A model generated the notes under the pieces. The model was not told the DNA's origin. It did not search any database and saw only the letters and a list, made by a program, of their open reading frames with translations. From NCBI RefSeq assembly GCF_001612945.1, contig NZ_BDBK01000013.1, forward strand, positions 1-64,000: a stretch of DNA of 64,000 nt. Direction: 5' to 3'. The DNA is from Nocardia inohanensis NBRC 100128 (lineage in GTDB: Bacteria; Actinomycetota; Actinomycetes; Mycobacteriales; Mycobacteriaceae). Positions 49,393 through 57,216 of this stretch are shown here, piece by piece (within the stretch, counting starts at the first letter, position 1; each line of letters opens with the position of its first letter). A program made the position numbers and the translations under genes.

Positions 49393-49887
49393 CTAGAGCG
49401 CGCCTTCGATGGCCGCGATCACCGAGGCGTCCTTCGGCTCGGTGCGCGGCCGAATCCGCGCCAGCACCGACCCGTCGCGTCCGATCAGGAACTTCTCGAA
49501 GTTCCACTGCACGTCGCCGGCCTCACCGGCGGCATCGGCGACCTGGGCCAGCTCGGCGTAGAGCGGATGCCGGTTCTCGCCGTTGACCTCGGTCTTCTCG
49601 GTCAGCGGAAAGTCCACACCGTAGGTGGTGGAACAGAATTCGGCGATCTCCTCGGCGGTACCGGGCTCCTGGCCGAGGAACTGGTTGGACGGCACGCCGA
49701 CCACGGTGAAGCCCTGCGGACCGTAGGTCTGCTGCAACTCGACCAGGCCGCCGTACTGCGGGGTCAGACCGCACTTGGAGGCGACATTCACCAGTAGCAC
49801 CACCTTGTCCCCGGCCAGTTCGGCCAGGGTGGTGGGCTTGTCGTCCAGCGTGCGCAGCGGAATTTCGCGAAGGTTGGTCACAAGCAC
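49393..49887 (-). CDS. Glutathione peroxidase-family thiol peroxidase
   Basis: A 164-aa GPx-fold peroxidase. The peroxidatic Cys39 is in LLVNVASKCGLTPQYGG, Gln is in VPSNQFLGQEPG, and the Trp/Asn pair is in VQWNFEKFLIGRDG. Cys rather than selenocysteine is encoded. In actinobacteria these enzymes normally use thioredoxin or mycothiol systems. The start is GTG 49887 (or GTG 49881); neither has a clear RBS. A KstR-like near-match lies at 49894. Confidence 0.9.
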   Translation of the reverse strand: MLVTNLREIPLRTLDDKPTTLAELAGDKVVLLVNVASKCGLTPQYGGLVELQQTYGPQGFTVVGVPSNQFLGQEPGTAEEIAEFCSTTYGVDFPLTEKTEVNGENRHPLYAELAQVADAAGEAGDVQWNFEKFLIGRDGSVLARIRPRTEPKDASVIAAIEGAL

Positions 49888-49893
49888 GAATTC

Positions 49894-49907
49894 TAGAACG
49901 AGTTCGT
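49894..49907. promoter_or_regulatory. KstR-like near-match upstream of gpx
   Basis: TAGAACGAGTTCGT fits TNNAACNNGTTNNA except for the last base. It lies 7 bp before GTG 49887, between gpx and the end of cyp125. Its meaning is uncertain. Confidence 0.3.
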
Positions 49908-49920
49908 GACCGGCATCGGT

Positions 49921-51153
49921 TCACCCGTAGCGCACCGGCCAATGTTTGATGCCGTTGATCCAGCCGTGCTGGAGGCGTTGCGGCGGCTCGACCTCGCTGA
50001 TGTCGGGCATGGCATCGGCGATGGCGTTGAACATGAGCTCGATTTCCAGCCGGGCCAAATTCGCGCCCACGCAGAAATGCGGTCCGGTGCCGCCGAACCC
50101 GAGCTGCGGATTGGGATCGCGGGTGATGTCGAAACGGAACGGATCCTCGAACACCGTGTCGTCGAAATTGGCGGAGCTGTAGAACAACCCCACCCGCTCC
50201 CCTTCGCGAATCACCTGTCCGCCGATTTCGGTGTCGCGCATGGCGGTTCGCTGGAACGAAGTGACCGGAGTCGCCCAGCGCACGATTTCATCGGCGACGG
50301 TGCGCGGCCGTTCCTTCTTGAACAGCTCCCACTGATCCGGATTGTCGACGAACGCTTTCATGCCGTGCGTGATGGCATTGCGCGTGGTCTCGTTGCCCGC
50401 CACCGACAACAGGATGACGAAGAACCCGAATTCGTCGGAACCCAGGGCCTCCCCCTCGATATCGGCATTCACCAGCTGGCTGACGATGTCCCCCGTCGGC
50501 TGCGCCCGGCGCTGCTCGGCCATGGTGTAGGCGTATCCGAGCAGCTCGGCGTTGGCGGTCATATTCGCCCCGGCGAACTCCGGATCGTCATAGTTGAGCA
50601 GCTGATTCGACCACGAGAACAGCTTGTGCCGATCGTGCTGCGGCACCCCGATCAGTTCCGCGATGGCCTGCAAGGGTAATTCGCACGCGACCTGCTCCAC
50701 GAAATCGCCGCCGCCGCTCGCTTTCGCCTCCGCGACGATCGCCCGCGCGCGTTCGGTCAATGCGGCCCGCAGGTTTTCGATGGCGCGCGGCGTGAAGCCC
50801 TTGGAGACGATGCGCCGCACCTTGGTGTGTTTCGGCGGATCCATATTCACCAGCAGCGCATCGAAGGTGAGCTCCATCTGCTCGGGCGCCGAATCCGCGG
50901 GCGGCCGGATGATGGAACCCTTCACATGCGAGGACCAGATTTCCGGTCTGCGGGATATCTCCTTGACATCCTCGTACCGGGTAATCGCCCAGTAACCGGA
51001 ATCGGTGAAGGGCAAAGCGGTTTCGGGTGTTTGCGCGATCCAGAATGCCGGGGCGTTCGCGCGCAGGGCGGCGAACTCCTCGACCGGTACCCGGTCGGCC
51101 CAGATCGTGGGATCGGTGAGATCGAATCCGGCCGGAAACGACGGAACAGACAC
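49921..51153 (-). CDS. cyp125: Cytochrome P450, CYP125 family
   Basis: A 410-aa P450 that follows M. tuberculosis CYP125 (Rv3545c), the cholesterol C26/C27 hydroxylase. Shared blocks include LPPGFDFTDP-like FPAGFDLTDPTIWADR, VKEISRRPEIWSS, NMDPPKHTKVRRIVSKGFTPRAI, GDFVEQVACELPLQAIAELIG, LSVAGNETTRNAITHGM, WATPVTSFQRTA and FGGTGPHFCVGANLAR (heme Cys361). It lacks about 15 residues at the N-terminus. GTG 51153 has GAGGAGG 4 to 5 nt upstream. A perfect KstR-consensus dyad lies 40 bp upstream. It is divergent from the GMC oxidoreductase gene. Confidence 0.92.
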   Translation of the reverse strand: MSVPSFPAGFDLTDPTIWADRVPVEEFAALRANAPAFWIAQTPETALPFTDSGYWAITRYEDVKEISRRPEIWSSHVKGSIIRPPADSAPEQMELTFDALLVNMDPPKHTKVRRIVSKGFTPRAIENLRAALTERARAIVAEAKASGGGDFVEQVACELPLQAIAELIGVPQHDRHKLFSWSNQLLNYDDPEFAGANMTANAELLGYAYTMAEQRRAQPTGDIVSQLVNADIEGEALGSDEFGFFVILLSVAGNETTRNAITHGMKAFVDNPDQWELFKKERPRTVADEIVRWATPVTSFQRTAMRDTEIGGQVIREGERVGLFYSSANFDDTVFEDPFRFDITRDPNPQLGFGGTGPHFCVGANLARLEIELMFNAIADAMPDISEVEPPQRLQHGWINGIKHWPVRYG

Positions 51154-51192
51154 TGTTCCTCCTCGGGCAGGTTGCCGCTATGATCACGAAAT

Positions 51193-51206
51193 TGGAACGT
51201 GTTTCA
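51193..51206 (-). promoter_or_regulatory. KstR-consensus operator before cyp125
   Basis: TGGAACGTGTTTCA matches TNNAACNNGTTNNA at all eight fixed positions. It lies 40 bp upstream of the cyp125 start. A second, imperfect copy TAGAACTCGTTCAC is at 51307-51320 in the same 306-bp gap. Confidence 0.65.
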
Positions 51207-51377
51207 CAGAAATTGAACCACGCCGATGCCCCGGTCGGGACAGGTTTCCAGACACCATCCGCACCCGCGCGACAGCCCCCTCGCCAGCTACCCGATAGCA
51301 GGCTTCTAGAACTCGTTCACATCGCTTCGGACTGCGGGATATTTGCGTCCGCAAACGTCCTGAACTTTGATCTTGTG

Positions 51378-51396
51378 ACTGGACATGATGTCCAGT
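51378..51396. promoter_or_regulatory. Perfect 19-bp palindrome in the cyp125/GMC divergent gap
   Basis: ACTGGACAT-G-ATGTCCAGT has perfect 9-bp arms. Its half-site CTGGACA is also the left half of the cyp51-locus operator, with different spacing. It is a probable TetR/GntR-type binding site. Confidence 0.6.
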
Positions 51397-51408
51397 GTGT
51401 GCGCAGAC

Positions 51409-51422
51409 TAGAACTTGTTCTA
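51409..51422 (+). promoter_or_regulatory. KstR-consensus operator before the GMC oxidoreductase gene
   Basis: TAGAACTTGTTCTA is a perfect palindrome matching TNNAACNNGTTNNA in full. It overlaps a TACAGT -10-like box (51421-51426) and ends 37 bp before ATG 51460. Confidence 0.7.
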
Positions 51423-51459
51423 CAGTGATCAGAGGCACACTCGAGGATGAGGTACTGAA

Positions 51460-53088
51460 ATGAGCGCTTCTCCGCGCTACGCGGACGCCACCGAAGCCGA
51501 TTACGTCGTGATCGGCGCGGGCAGCGCCGGCGCCGTCGTGGCAGGCCGGCTCGCCGAGCGCGGCGAGAGCGTGATCCTGCTGGAGGCCGGGCGCAAGGAC
51601 GACACCCGCATGGTCACCATGCCGGGCGCGATCAGCATGGTGCACACGGTCCCGCAGCTGAAGAAGCGCGTGACCTGGAAGCAGTTCTCCATCCCGCAGA
51701 AGCACGCCAACGATCGCCGGATCCCGATGACCCGCGGCAAGGTGCTCGGCGGGTCCAGCTCGGTCAACGGCATGCTCTACGTGCGCGGCAACCGCGCCAA
51801 CTTCGATTCCTGGGCCGCCGAAGGCAATACCGGCTGGAGCTACGACGAGGTCCTGCCCGCCTACAAGCGGCTGGAGAACTGGCAGGACGGCGCCAGCGAC
51901 GTGCGCGGCGTGGGCGGTCCCATCGAGGTCACCCGCCAGCAGGAGCTGACGCCGATCGCCCAGGAGTTCATGGTCGCGGCGTCCGAGACGCTCGGCGCGC
52001 CGATCATCGAGGATTACAACGGCAAGTCGCAGGAGGGCATCTCGATCTTCCAGCAGTCGGTGAAGAACGGCCTGCGCTACAGCTCCTCGCGCGGCTTCAT
52101 CACCGATCGCCCGGACTCGGGCCTGAAGGTGCTGACCCACGTGCACGTCACCCGCGTCGTCATCGAGAACGGCCGGGCGACCGGCGTCGAGATCGCGGAG
52201 AAGAACGGCAGCCGCCGCATCGTGCGCGCGGGCAAAGAGGTCATCGTCTCCGGCGGCGTCATCGGCTCGCCGCAGATCCTCATGCTCTCGGGCATCGGCC
52301 CGGCCGCGCACCTGCGCGAGCACGGCATCGACGTGGTCGCGGATCTGCCGGTCGGCCAGAACCTGCACGACCACCTGTTCGTGCCGATGACCTACATCTC
52401 CAAAAAGGCCATCCACCGCGGCATTCCGACCCACTTCGCCAGTGGCATCATGCAGGAGCTGCGGCGTCCGGGCAGCTCCTGGATGGGCCGCACGGTCTTC
52501 GAGGCGTGCGGCTTCGTCAAGACCAAGTTCGCCGACGGCGACTACCCGGACATGCAGATCCACACCCTGCCGTGGAGCTACCCGATCCCCAACCAGGATG
52601 AGGACAAGCTGCACCTGGTCGACCGGCGGCCCGGCTTCACCATCTTCCCGAGCCTCATCTACCCGAAGAGCCGCGGCGAGCTGAAGCTGGCCTCGGGCGA
52701 TCCGTTCGCCGCGCCGCTCATCGACCCGGGCTATCTGAGCGATCCCCGCGATACCGAATTCCTCGTCGAGGGCATCCGGATGATCCGGGAGATCATGGCG
52801 CACAGCAGCATTCGCGCCGACTGGACCGAGGAGCTGGCCCCCGGGCCCGCGTTGCAGGACGAGACCGCGCTGCGCCGCGAGCTGCCCAACCGGGTGCACT
52901 CGATCTACCACCCGGTCGGCACCTGCCGGATGGGCGTGGACGAGCGCGCCGTGGTGGACCCGACGCTCAAGGTGCTGGGCATCGAGGGCCTGCGGGTCGC
53001 CGACGCCTCGATCATGCCGAGCATCACCGGCGGCAACACCAACGCGCCGAGCTACCTGATCGGCGAGAAGGCCGCGGAGTTCATCTGA
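51460..53088 (+). CDS. GMC-family oxidoreductase (choline dehydrogenase-like)
   Basis: A 542-aa FAD-dependent alcohol dehydrogenase/oxidase. The FAD motif is YVVIGAGSAGAVVAGRLAE, the GMC signature 1 is GKVLGGSSSVNGMLYVRG, and signature 2 is GVIGSPQILMLSGIG. The active-site His is in HPVGTCRMG and the Asn in NTNAPSYLIGEKAA. Relatives oxidise choline, alkanols or steroid alcohols. KstR-like control and the CYP125 neighbour favour a steroid or long-chain alcohol, but this is inference. GAGG precedes ATG 51460. A hairpin follows. Confidence 0.9.
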   Translation: MSASPRYADATEADYVVIGAGSAGAVVAGRLAERGESVILLEAGRKDDTRMVTMPGAISMVHTVPQLKKRVTWKQFSIPQKHANDRRIPMTRGKVLGGSSSVNGMLYVRGNRANFDSWAAEGNTGWSYDEVLPAYKRLENWQDGASDVRGVGGPIEVTRQQELTPIAQEFMVAASETLGAPIIEDYNGKSQEGISIFQQSVKNGLRYSSSRGFITDRPDSGLKVLTHVHVTRVVIENGRATGVEIAEKNGSRRIVRAGKEVIVSGGVIGSPQILMLSGIGPAAHLREHGIDVVADLPVGQNLHDHLFVPMTYISKKAIHRGIPTHFASGIMQELRRPGSSWMGRTVFEACGFVKTKFADGDYPDMQIHTLPWSYPIPNQDEDKLHLVDRRPGFTIFPSLIYPKSRGELKLASGDPFAAPLIDPGYLSDPRDTEFLVEGIRMIREIMAHSSIRADWTEELAPGPALQDETALRRELPNRVHSIYHPVGTCRMGVDERAVVDPTLKVLGIEGLRVADASIMPSITGGNTNAPSYLIGEKAAEFI

Positions 53089-53098
53089 TCCGCAGACC

Positions 53099-53131
53099 TC
53101 GGGTCACCGGCCACGACCACCGGTGACCCGA
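53099..53131 (+). terminator. Terminator after the GMC gene
   Basis: The 12-bp stem TCGGGTCACCGG with its complement and a 9-nt loop begins 11 nt after the stop. Confidence 0.8.
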
Positions 53132-53202
53132 ACCGCCCCGGGCCGGCTCCCGTTATCGGTCCGGGGCGGAGCTCTCTCCACACCGGACTCCGGAGGAATG
53201 CC

Positions 53203-54207
53203 GTGTCCGCCCTGCCCCTGGATATCTGGCTCAACGCACCGCTGGGCGAATCCGCCACCCGGACAGCGGAATTGCGCGCGCTCGGGGTGGACGGGGTGTT
53301 CACCTTCGAGGGCCCCAACGATGTGTTCCTGCCGCTGGCGCTGGCGGCCACCGTCCCGGATGCGGCGATCATGACCAATGTGGCGATGGCCTTCCCGCGC
53401 AGCCCCATGCATCTCGCGCACACCGCCTACGATCTGCATCGATTGTCCGGCGGGCGCTTCCGGCTGGGGCTCGGCAGCCAGATCCGGCCGCATATCGAAC
53501 GCCGTTACGGGACAACCTGGTCCGAGCCGGTGGAGCGGATGCGCGACACCGTGCGGGCGGTACGGGCGATTCTGCGCGCGTGGCAGGACGGCACCCAGCT
53601 CGACTACCGGGGGCGGTTCTGGCAGCACACGCTCATGACGCCGCAATTCGATCCGGGGCCGAATCCCCATGGGCTGCCGCCGATTCTGGTGGGCGCGCTG
53701 GGCCCGCGCATGACCGAGATGGCGGCCGCGACGGCGGACGGATTACTGGTGATGCCGTTCAATACCGAGCGCCACTTCCGGGAACGAACCCTGCCCGCGG
53801 TCGCCAGGGGACGGGGCGAGCGGCCGTTCGAGATCATTGTCGAAGCCATTGTGGCGATGGGTGATTCGGAGGCGGAGATCGAGCAGGCGCGCCGGGCGGT
53901 GCGGAACCTGCTCGCCTTCTACGGTTCGACGCCCTCCTACCGTCCGGTGCTCGACGTCGAGGGCTGGGGCGAGCTGCAACCCGAGCTCAACACCCTGTCC
54001 AAACAGGGCCGCTGGCGCGAGATGGCCGGATTGATCGACGATGCGATGGTCGACGCACTGGCCGTGAGCGGAACTCCCGGCCAGTGCGCCGACATCATCC
54101 GGAAACGGTTCGGCGACAGTGCTTCCCGAGTGTGCGCGTACTTCCCCGGCTACTCGCCCGGTGATCACGCCGTCGCCGAACTGTCCGCCGGTCTCAATCG
54201 ATCATGA
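53203..54207 (+). CDS. LLM-class F420-dependent oxidoreductase (Rv3520c-like)
   Basis: A 334-aa luciferase-like TIM-barrel protein. LDIWLNAPLGESATRTAELRA, VDGVFTFEGPNDVFLPLALAA, LHRLSGGRFRLGLGSQIRPH and LPPILVGALGPRMTEMAAATADG are characteristic of the group that includes M. tuberculosis Rv3520c in the cholesterol region. GTG 53203 has GGAGGA 5 nt upstream. It ends 14 bp inside the convergent SGNH gene. The substrate is unknown. Confidence 0.87.
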   Translation: MSALPLDIWLNAPLGESATRTAELRALGVDGVFTFEGPNDVFLPLALAATVPDAAIMTNVAMAFPRSPMHLAHTAYDLHRLSGGRFRLGLGSQIRPHIERRYGTTWSEPVERMRDTVRAVRAILRAWQDGTQLDYRGRFWQHTLMTPQFDPGPNPHGLPPILVGALGPRMTEMAAATADGLLVMPFNTERHFRERTLPAVARGRGERPFEIIVEAIVAMGDSEAEIEQARRAVRNLLAFYGSTPSYRPVLDVEGWGELQPELNTLSKQGRWREMAGLIDDAMVDALAVSGTPGQCADIIRKRFGDSASRVCAYFPGYSPGDHAVAELSAGLNRS

Positions 54208-55774
54208 TCGGGTTCTCCAGCTCGTAGAGGCTGCGGTTCCCGGTCATATCGGTGACCACCAGGCGGGGCAGGTTGGGCCCGCCGGCGGTATAGGCATGCG
54301 AGACCGTCGCGGTCCGCGTGCTGGCATGTTCGCCGTCGCCGAAGTACCAGTCGTACTGGAGGATGGCCGCTCCGGCGGGGGCGGCATCGAAACTCACCGC
54401 TGCCCCCCGCACCGCCTTGGTGTGGGAGACGGTGAAGCCGGACCCGGAAGGTCCACCGCCGCCGAACCATTCGCGCAGACGGGGATTGAGCAGGAAGGCG
54501 TCGGCATAGGGCCGGGCATCGGCCAGGCTGAGATTGGCGATGGCGGACCTGCGGCATTGCGGTGGGAGATCGCCCAGCGGCGGGCAGGCGAGCAGGCGCA
54601 GCGCGAAGGATTCGTCGCCGAGCGGATTGAGCGCCGGCTTCCGCGTCGCGCCGAGCCCGCCGGTGTCCTCGGTGAACAATCCGTCGGCCGCGACCGCGAA
54701 GGGTTCGGCGGCAGCGGCATTGGCGTCGGCGGCCGCCCGCCGGAACACCTCCGCGGAGGCGCGCACGAATTCGGACCAGCGCTCCCGCAAGCCCGCCGGG
54801 GTCTCGGTGTCGCCGTCGTGGAAGTAGTCGGCCACCACCACCTTCGGGCTGCCCGGCAGCGCGTGCGCGAGTTCGATGGCATCGCGCATGCCGCGTCCGC
54901 CGTAGCCGAGGGTGGCCCCGCTGAAGTACGGCACATGCGCCGCGGGATTCGTCGATTCCGCTCCGACGCCGCCACATTCGCGCTCCACCGCGGCGGTCAG
55001 ATCCTCGGTGCCGGGGGTGACGCCCACCGGGATGCCGAAGAACGGATCGAGATCGTTCATGCAGCCGTCGAGCAGCACCACATCGAAGCGGTAGTCGTGC
55101 TCGGCGGCCTCTTCGGCGGCCTGGTGGAGTTGGCAGAAGACGTCGGGGCTCGCTTCGGCGGATTCGGCACCGCACTGCGTGCCGTCGGTGGGCGTATCGA
55201 GCAGCGCGCCGGATCGCGAATAGTCGTGAACCTGCACGGCCCTTCCGGTTTCGGCGCCCAGCGCCTCGGCGGTCAGGTGCGCGAATTTGCGTTCCAGGTC
55301 CAGGCCCTGCCCCCACAGCACCGAATCGCCGATCGAGGCCACGTGCAGCGGGCCGCACTCGCGGGTGACGCGGAAATTCCAGGGCTTGCCGTAGGTCCCG
55401 GCCTGGCCGCCGGGAACTCGGGTGCGGGCGTCCACCCGTAGTCGGCCGTCCGGGGGCAGCTCATCGCGGCGGATATCGAATCCGACCGTCACCACGTCAT
55501 TGGTGATCGCGGTGATGCCGGTGCGAATCGGCTGCTCCCCGGCCAGGATTCGCCATTCCACATCCGCCTGTCCGGGTTGCGCGGACGGGACGTAGACGGC
55601 GGTGGTGCCGCGCAGTGCGCCGTTGCACAGCCCGTCCGGCGCGGTGCTGACATCGATGATCAGCGGGTTGTCCGCGGGAAAATCGGCCACCGCGGGCACC
55701 GGGCCGGCCACCGCGATCACACCCGCGAGGGTCGGCAGCATCACCGCGCGACAGCGGGATCGCCACACCTTCAC
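54194..55774 (-). CDS. Secreted SGNH-hydrolase-like protein with C-terminal PKD domain
   Basis: 526 aa. A signal peptide (cleavage probably after AVAD at about residue 31) is followed by a beta-rich domain to about 145. A GDSL/SGNH region comes next, with the catalytic-Ser block VASIGDSVLWGQGLDLE and VVLLDGCMNDL. The last 85 residues are a PKD-like domain (YDWYFGDGEHASTRTATVSHAYTAGG). It is probably an exported esterase or lipase-like enzyme. The final His block of SGNH enzymes was not clearly located. GTG 55774 has AGGAGG 5 nt upstream. It overlaps the convergent LLM gene by 14 bp. Confidence 0.78.
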   Translation of the reverse strand: MKVWRSRCRAVMLPTLAGVIAVAGPVPAVADFPADNPLIIDVSTAPDGLCNGALRGTTAVYVPSAQPGQADVEWRILAGEQPIRTGITAITNDVVTVGFDIRRDELPPDGRLRVDARTRVPGGQAGTYGKPWNFRVTRECGPLHVASIGDSVLWGQGLDLERKFAHLTAEALGAETGRAVQVHDYSRSGALLDTPTDGTQCGAESAEASPDVFCQLHQAAEEAAEHDYRFDVVLLDGCMNDLDPFFGIPVGVTPGTEDLTAAVERECGGVGAESTNPAAHVPYFSGATLGYGGRGMRDAIELAHALPGSPKVVVADYFHDGDTETPAGLRERWSEFVRASAEVFRRAAADANAAAAEPFAVAADGLFTEDTGGLGATRKPALNPLGDESFALRLLACPPLGDLPPQCRRSAIANLSLADARPYADAFLLNPRLREWFGGGGPSGSGFTVSHTKAVRGAAVSFDAAPAGAAILQYDWYFGDGEHASTRTATVSHAYTAGGPNLPRLVVTDMTGNRSLYELENPIMID

Positions 55775-56287
55775 ATGCTCCTCCTAGGGAGTTCAGCAAC
55801 CTGACAGCAGACATAGAAGAGGGCGGTGCGCGAAACAGCCCGGCAGCCACGCCGAAATGGCCGAATTTAGCTGGTTCTACCTGCGGATATGCTAGACAAA
55901 TGGGATTAATGCGAGAAAACGCACGCTCGCTTCCAGCCGCTCGCCGCGAGTGAAACCTCGCCGATTCGCTATCCGACGGCAGTTGATTCGCGATCCGACG
56001 GCTATGCCGCCCCGAGAGGCAGGCCGCCGGGGGCGCCGGAGCCGAAAGACCGGCCGCGGCACGGATGTGCTAACCACCGTGGACAATTCGCATCCACCGT
56101 CGGGCGAGATCACGAAAACAGCCCACCACCAGCATGTTTCAGGTTTGCAAGATCTTGTTAAGGCCACACCAAGGCCCGCGAAGCATTGTTTGTCTCAACA
56201 CCGGAAGGCGCAAGGTCAAGGTCCGGCCCGTCCAACGAGGGGTGTCGGGTCGGATCCCACACCGAAGCCGACCGGTTTCCACGGGCG
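55775..56287. other. Long intergenic stretch without a recognised gene
   Basis: About 510 bp before a strong hairpin. Possible frames on both strands are Arg/Pro-rich and look non-coding. It holds an 18-bp direct repeat (55963-56002). The hairpin at 56288 would end a plus-strand transcript, so an unannotated RNA is possible. Otherwise nothing was identified. Confidence 0.4.
55963..56002 (+). repeat. Two 18-bp direct repeats at a 22-bp period
   Basis: GATTCGCTATCCGACGGC (55963-55980) and GATTCGCGATCCGACGGC (55985-56002) differ at one base and are separated by AGTT. This could be a tandem protein-binding site or a small duplication. Confidence 0.6.
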
Positions 56288-56324
56288 CGAATGGCCTGCC
56301 GCGAAGGGGGCGGCAGGCCATTCG
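56288..56324. terminator. Strong hairpin before the micro-ORF
   Basis: The 15-bp stem CGAATGGCCTGCCGC with its complement and a 7-nt loop. It has no T-tract. It is downstream of the minus-strand TetR gene and of any plus-strand transcript from 55.8-56.3 kb. Confidence 0.75.
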
Positions 56325-56416
56325 TTACCGATCTTGCACCGTCATATCCTGGCCGCGGTCCCGTCCGGCGGCGCATCATGGACAGTAAGTGCGCCACGGA
56401 GATTGGGAGTTCAACG

Positions 56417-56476
56417 ATGGAAACGGTGGTCGTCTTCGTGCTGGCTTGCCTGTTCTACTGGTGGGGCCTGCTCTGA
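56417..56476 (+). CDS. Possible 19-aa membrane micropeptide
   Basis: ATG 56417 opens METVVVFVLACLFYWWGLL and stop. Almost the whole peptide is one hydrophobic helix ending in an aromatic belt. GGGAG lies 7 to 8 nt upstream. It overlaps the 3' end of the convergent TetR gene by 22 bp. Small single-helix proteins of this kind exist, but chance is not excluded. Confidence 0.3.
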   Translation: METVVVFVLACLFYWWGLL

Positions 56477-57087
56477 GCTTGCCGTTCGACCCCACCGCGC
56501 TGCGCGACGGCCACCAGGGCGTCCGCGATCCGGCGGCAGAACTCGTCTTCGCTCTCGGTGCCGTGGGTGAGCGCGCGCAGCAGGGTCGCACCGCGCAGGA
56601 ACTCGAAGACCGCTTCGACATCGCAGTCCGGGGCCGCCTGACCGGCCGCCGCAGCGCCCGCGAGTAGCTCCCGCAATGCCTCGATGGTGGGGCGTTCACC
56701 GCGGTCCAGCAGCCGGCGGTAGCTCTCCTGGTCGTCGTGATACTCCGAGAGCAGGCCCGGAATGGCCGAGCGGGCCGCCGGATGCGCGGCGGCGGACAGG
56801 AACAGCCGGGTCCAGGCCAGTAGATCGGCCGCCAGATCGCCACTGGGAATCGGATTGTTGGCGTTCTCGAGGGCGAAGATGGCGTCCTCCACCAGGGCCC
56901 GCTTCCCAGGCCAGCGCCGGTAGATGGAGGTGGTGACCACTCCGGCCCGGCGCGCCACCGCGGCAATGGTGGTGGCCTGATAGCCATCGCTGACCAGCAG
57001 TTCCTGCGTGGCGGCCAGCACCTGGGCGTCGAGCTGCGGGTCTCGGGGGCGACCCGGGCCGGGCCGATTCCCCACGGATGCGGTCAC
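56455..57087 (-). CDS. TetR-family transcriptional regulator
   Basis: A 210-aa TetR protein. HTH region: LAATQELLVSDGYQATTIAA and RRAGVVTTSIYRRWPGKRAL. The C-terminal ligand domain resembles the TetR_C group with LLSEYHDDQESYRRLLDRGE. It diverges from the gene at 57217. The intervening gap carries a near-perfect 10-bp-arm palindrome and a full KstR-type dyad, so autoregulation and control of the divergent pair are expected. Confidence 0.88.
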   Translation of the reverse strand: MTASVGNRPGPGRPRDPQLDAQVLAATQELLVSDGYQATTIAAVARRAGVVTTSIYRRWPGKRALVEDAIFALENANNPIPSGDLAADLLAWTRLFLSAAAHPAARSAIPGLLSEYHDDQESYRRLLDRGERPTIEALRELLAGAAAAGQAAPDCDVEAVFEFLRGATLLRALTHGTESEDEFCRRIADALVAVAQRGGVERQAQSRPHQ

Positions 57088-57121
57088 GGATCTCTCCTTC
57101 GGGTCGCCGGAAGTTTTTTCC

Positions 57122-57135
57122 TGGAACAGGTTACA
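57122..57135 (-). promoter_or_regulatory. KstR-consensus operator before the TetR gene
   Basis: TGGAACAGGTTACA fits TNNAACNNGTTNNA at all fixed positions, 35 bp upstream of the TetR start. Confidence 0.55.
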
Positions 57136-57147
57136 ACTTCGCCAGAT

Positions 57148-57175
57148 TTGGAATACGCTACGGCCCGTATTCTAA
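57148..57175. promoter_or_regulatory. TetR-type palindromic operator
   Basis: TTGGAATACG-N8-CGTATTCTAA pairs at nine of ten positions per arm. It is located 42 bp before ATG 57217. Confidence 0.65.
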
Positions 57176-57216
57176 TTCACAGTGGCCTGCGCCACACCTT
57201 TAGAGAGGTCCAGTCG

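Noticed and set aside
55950..56570. 206-codon plus-strand ORF
   Set aside because: Arg-rich, crosses a 15-bp-stem hairpin and the direct repeat, and has no family features.
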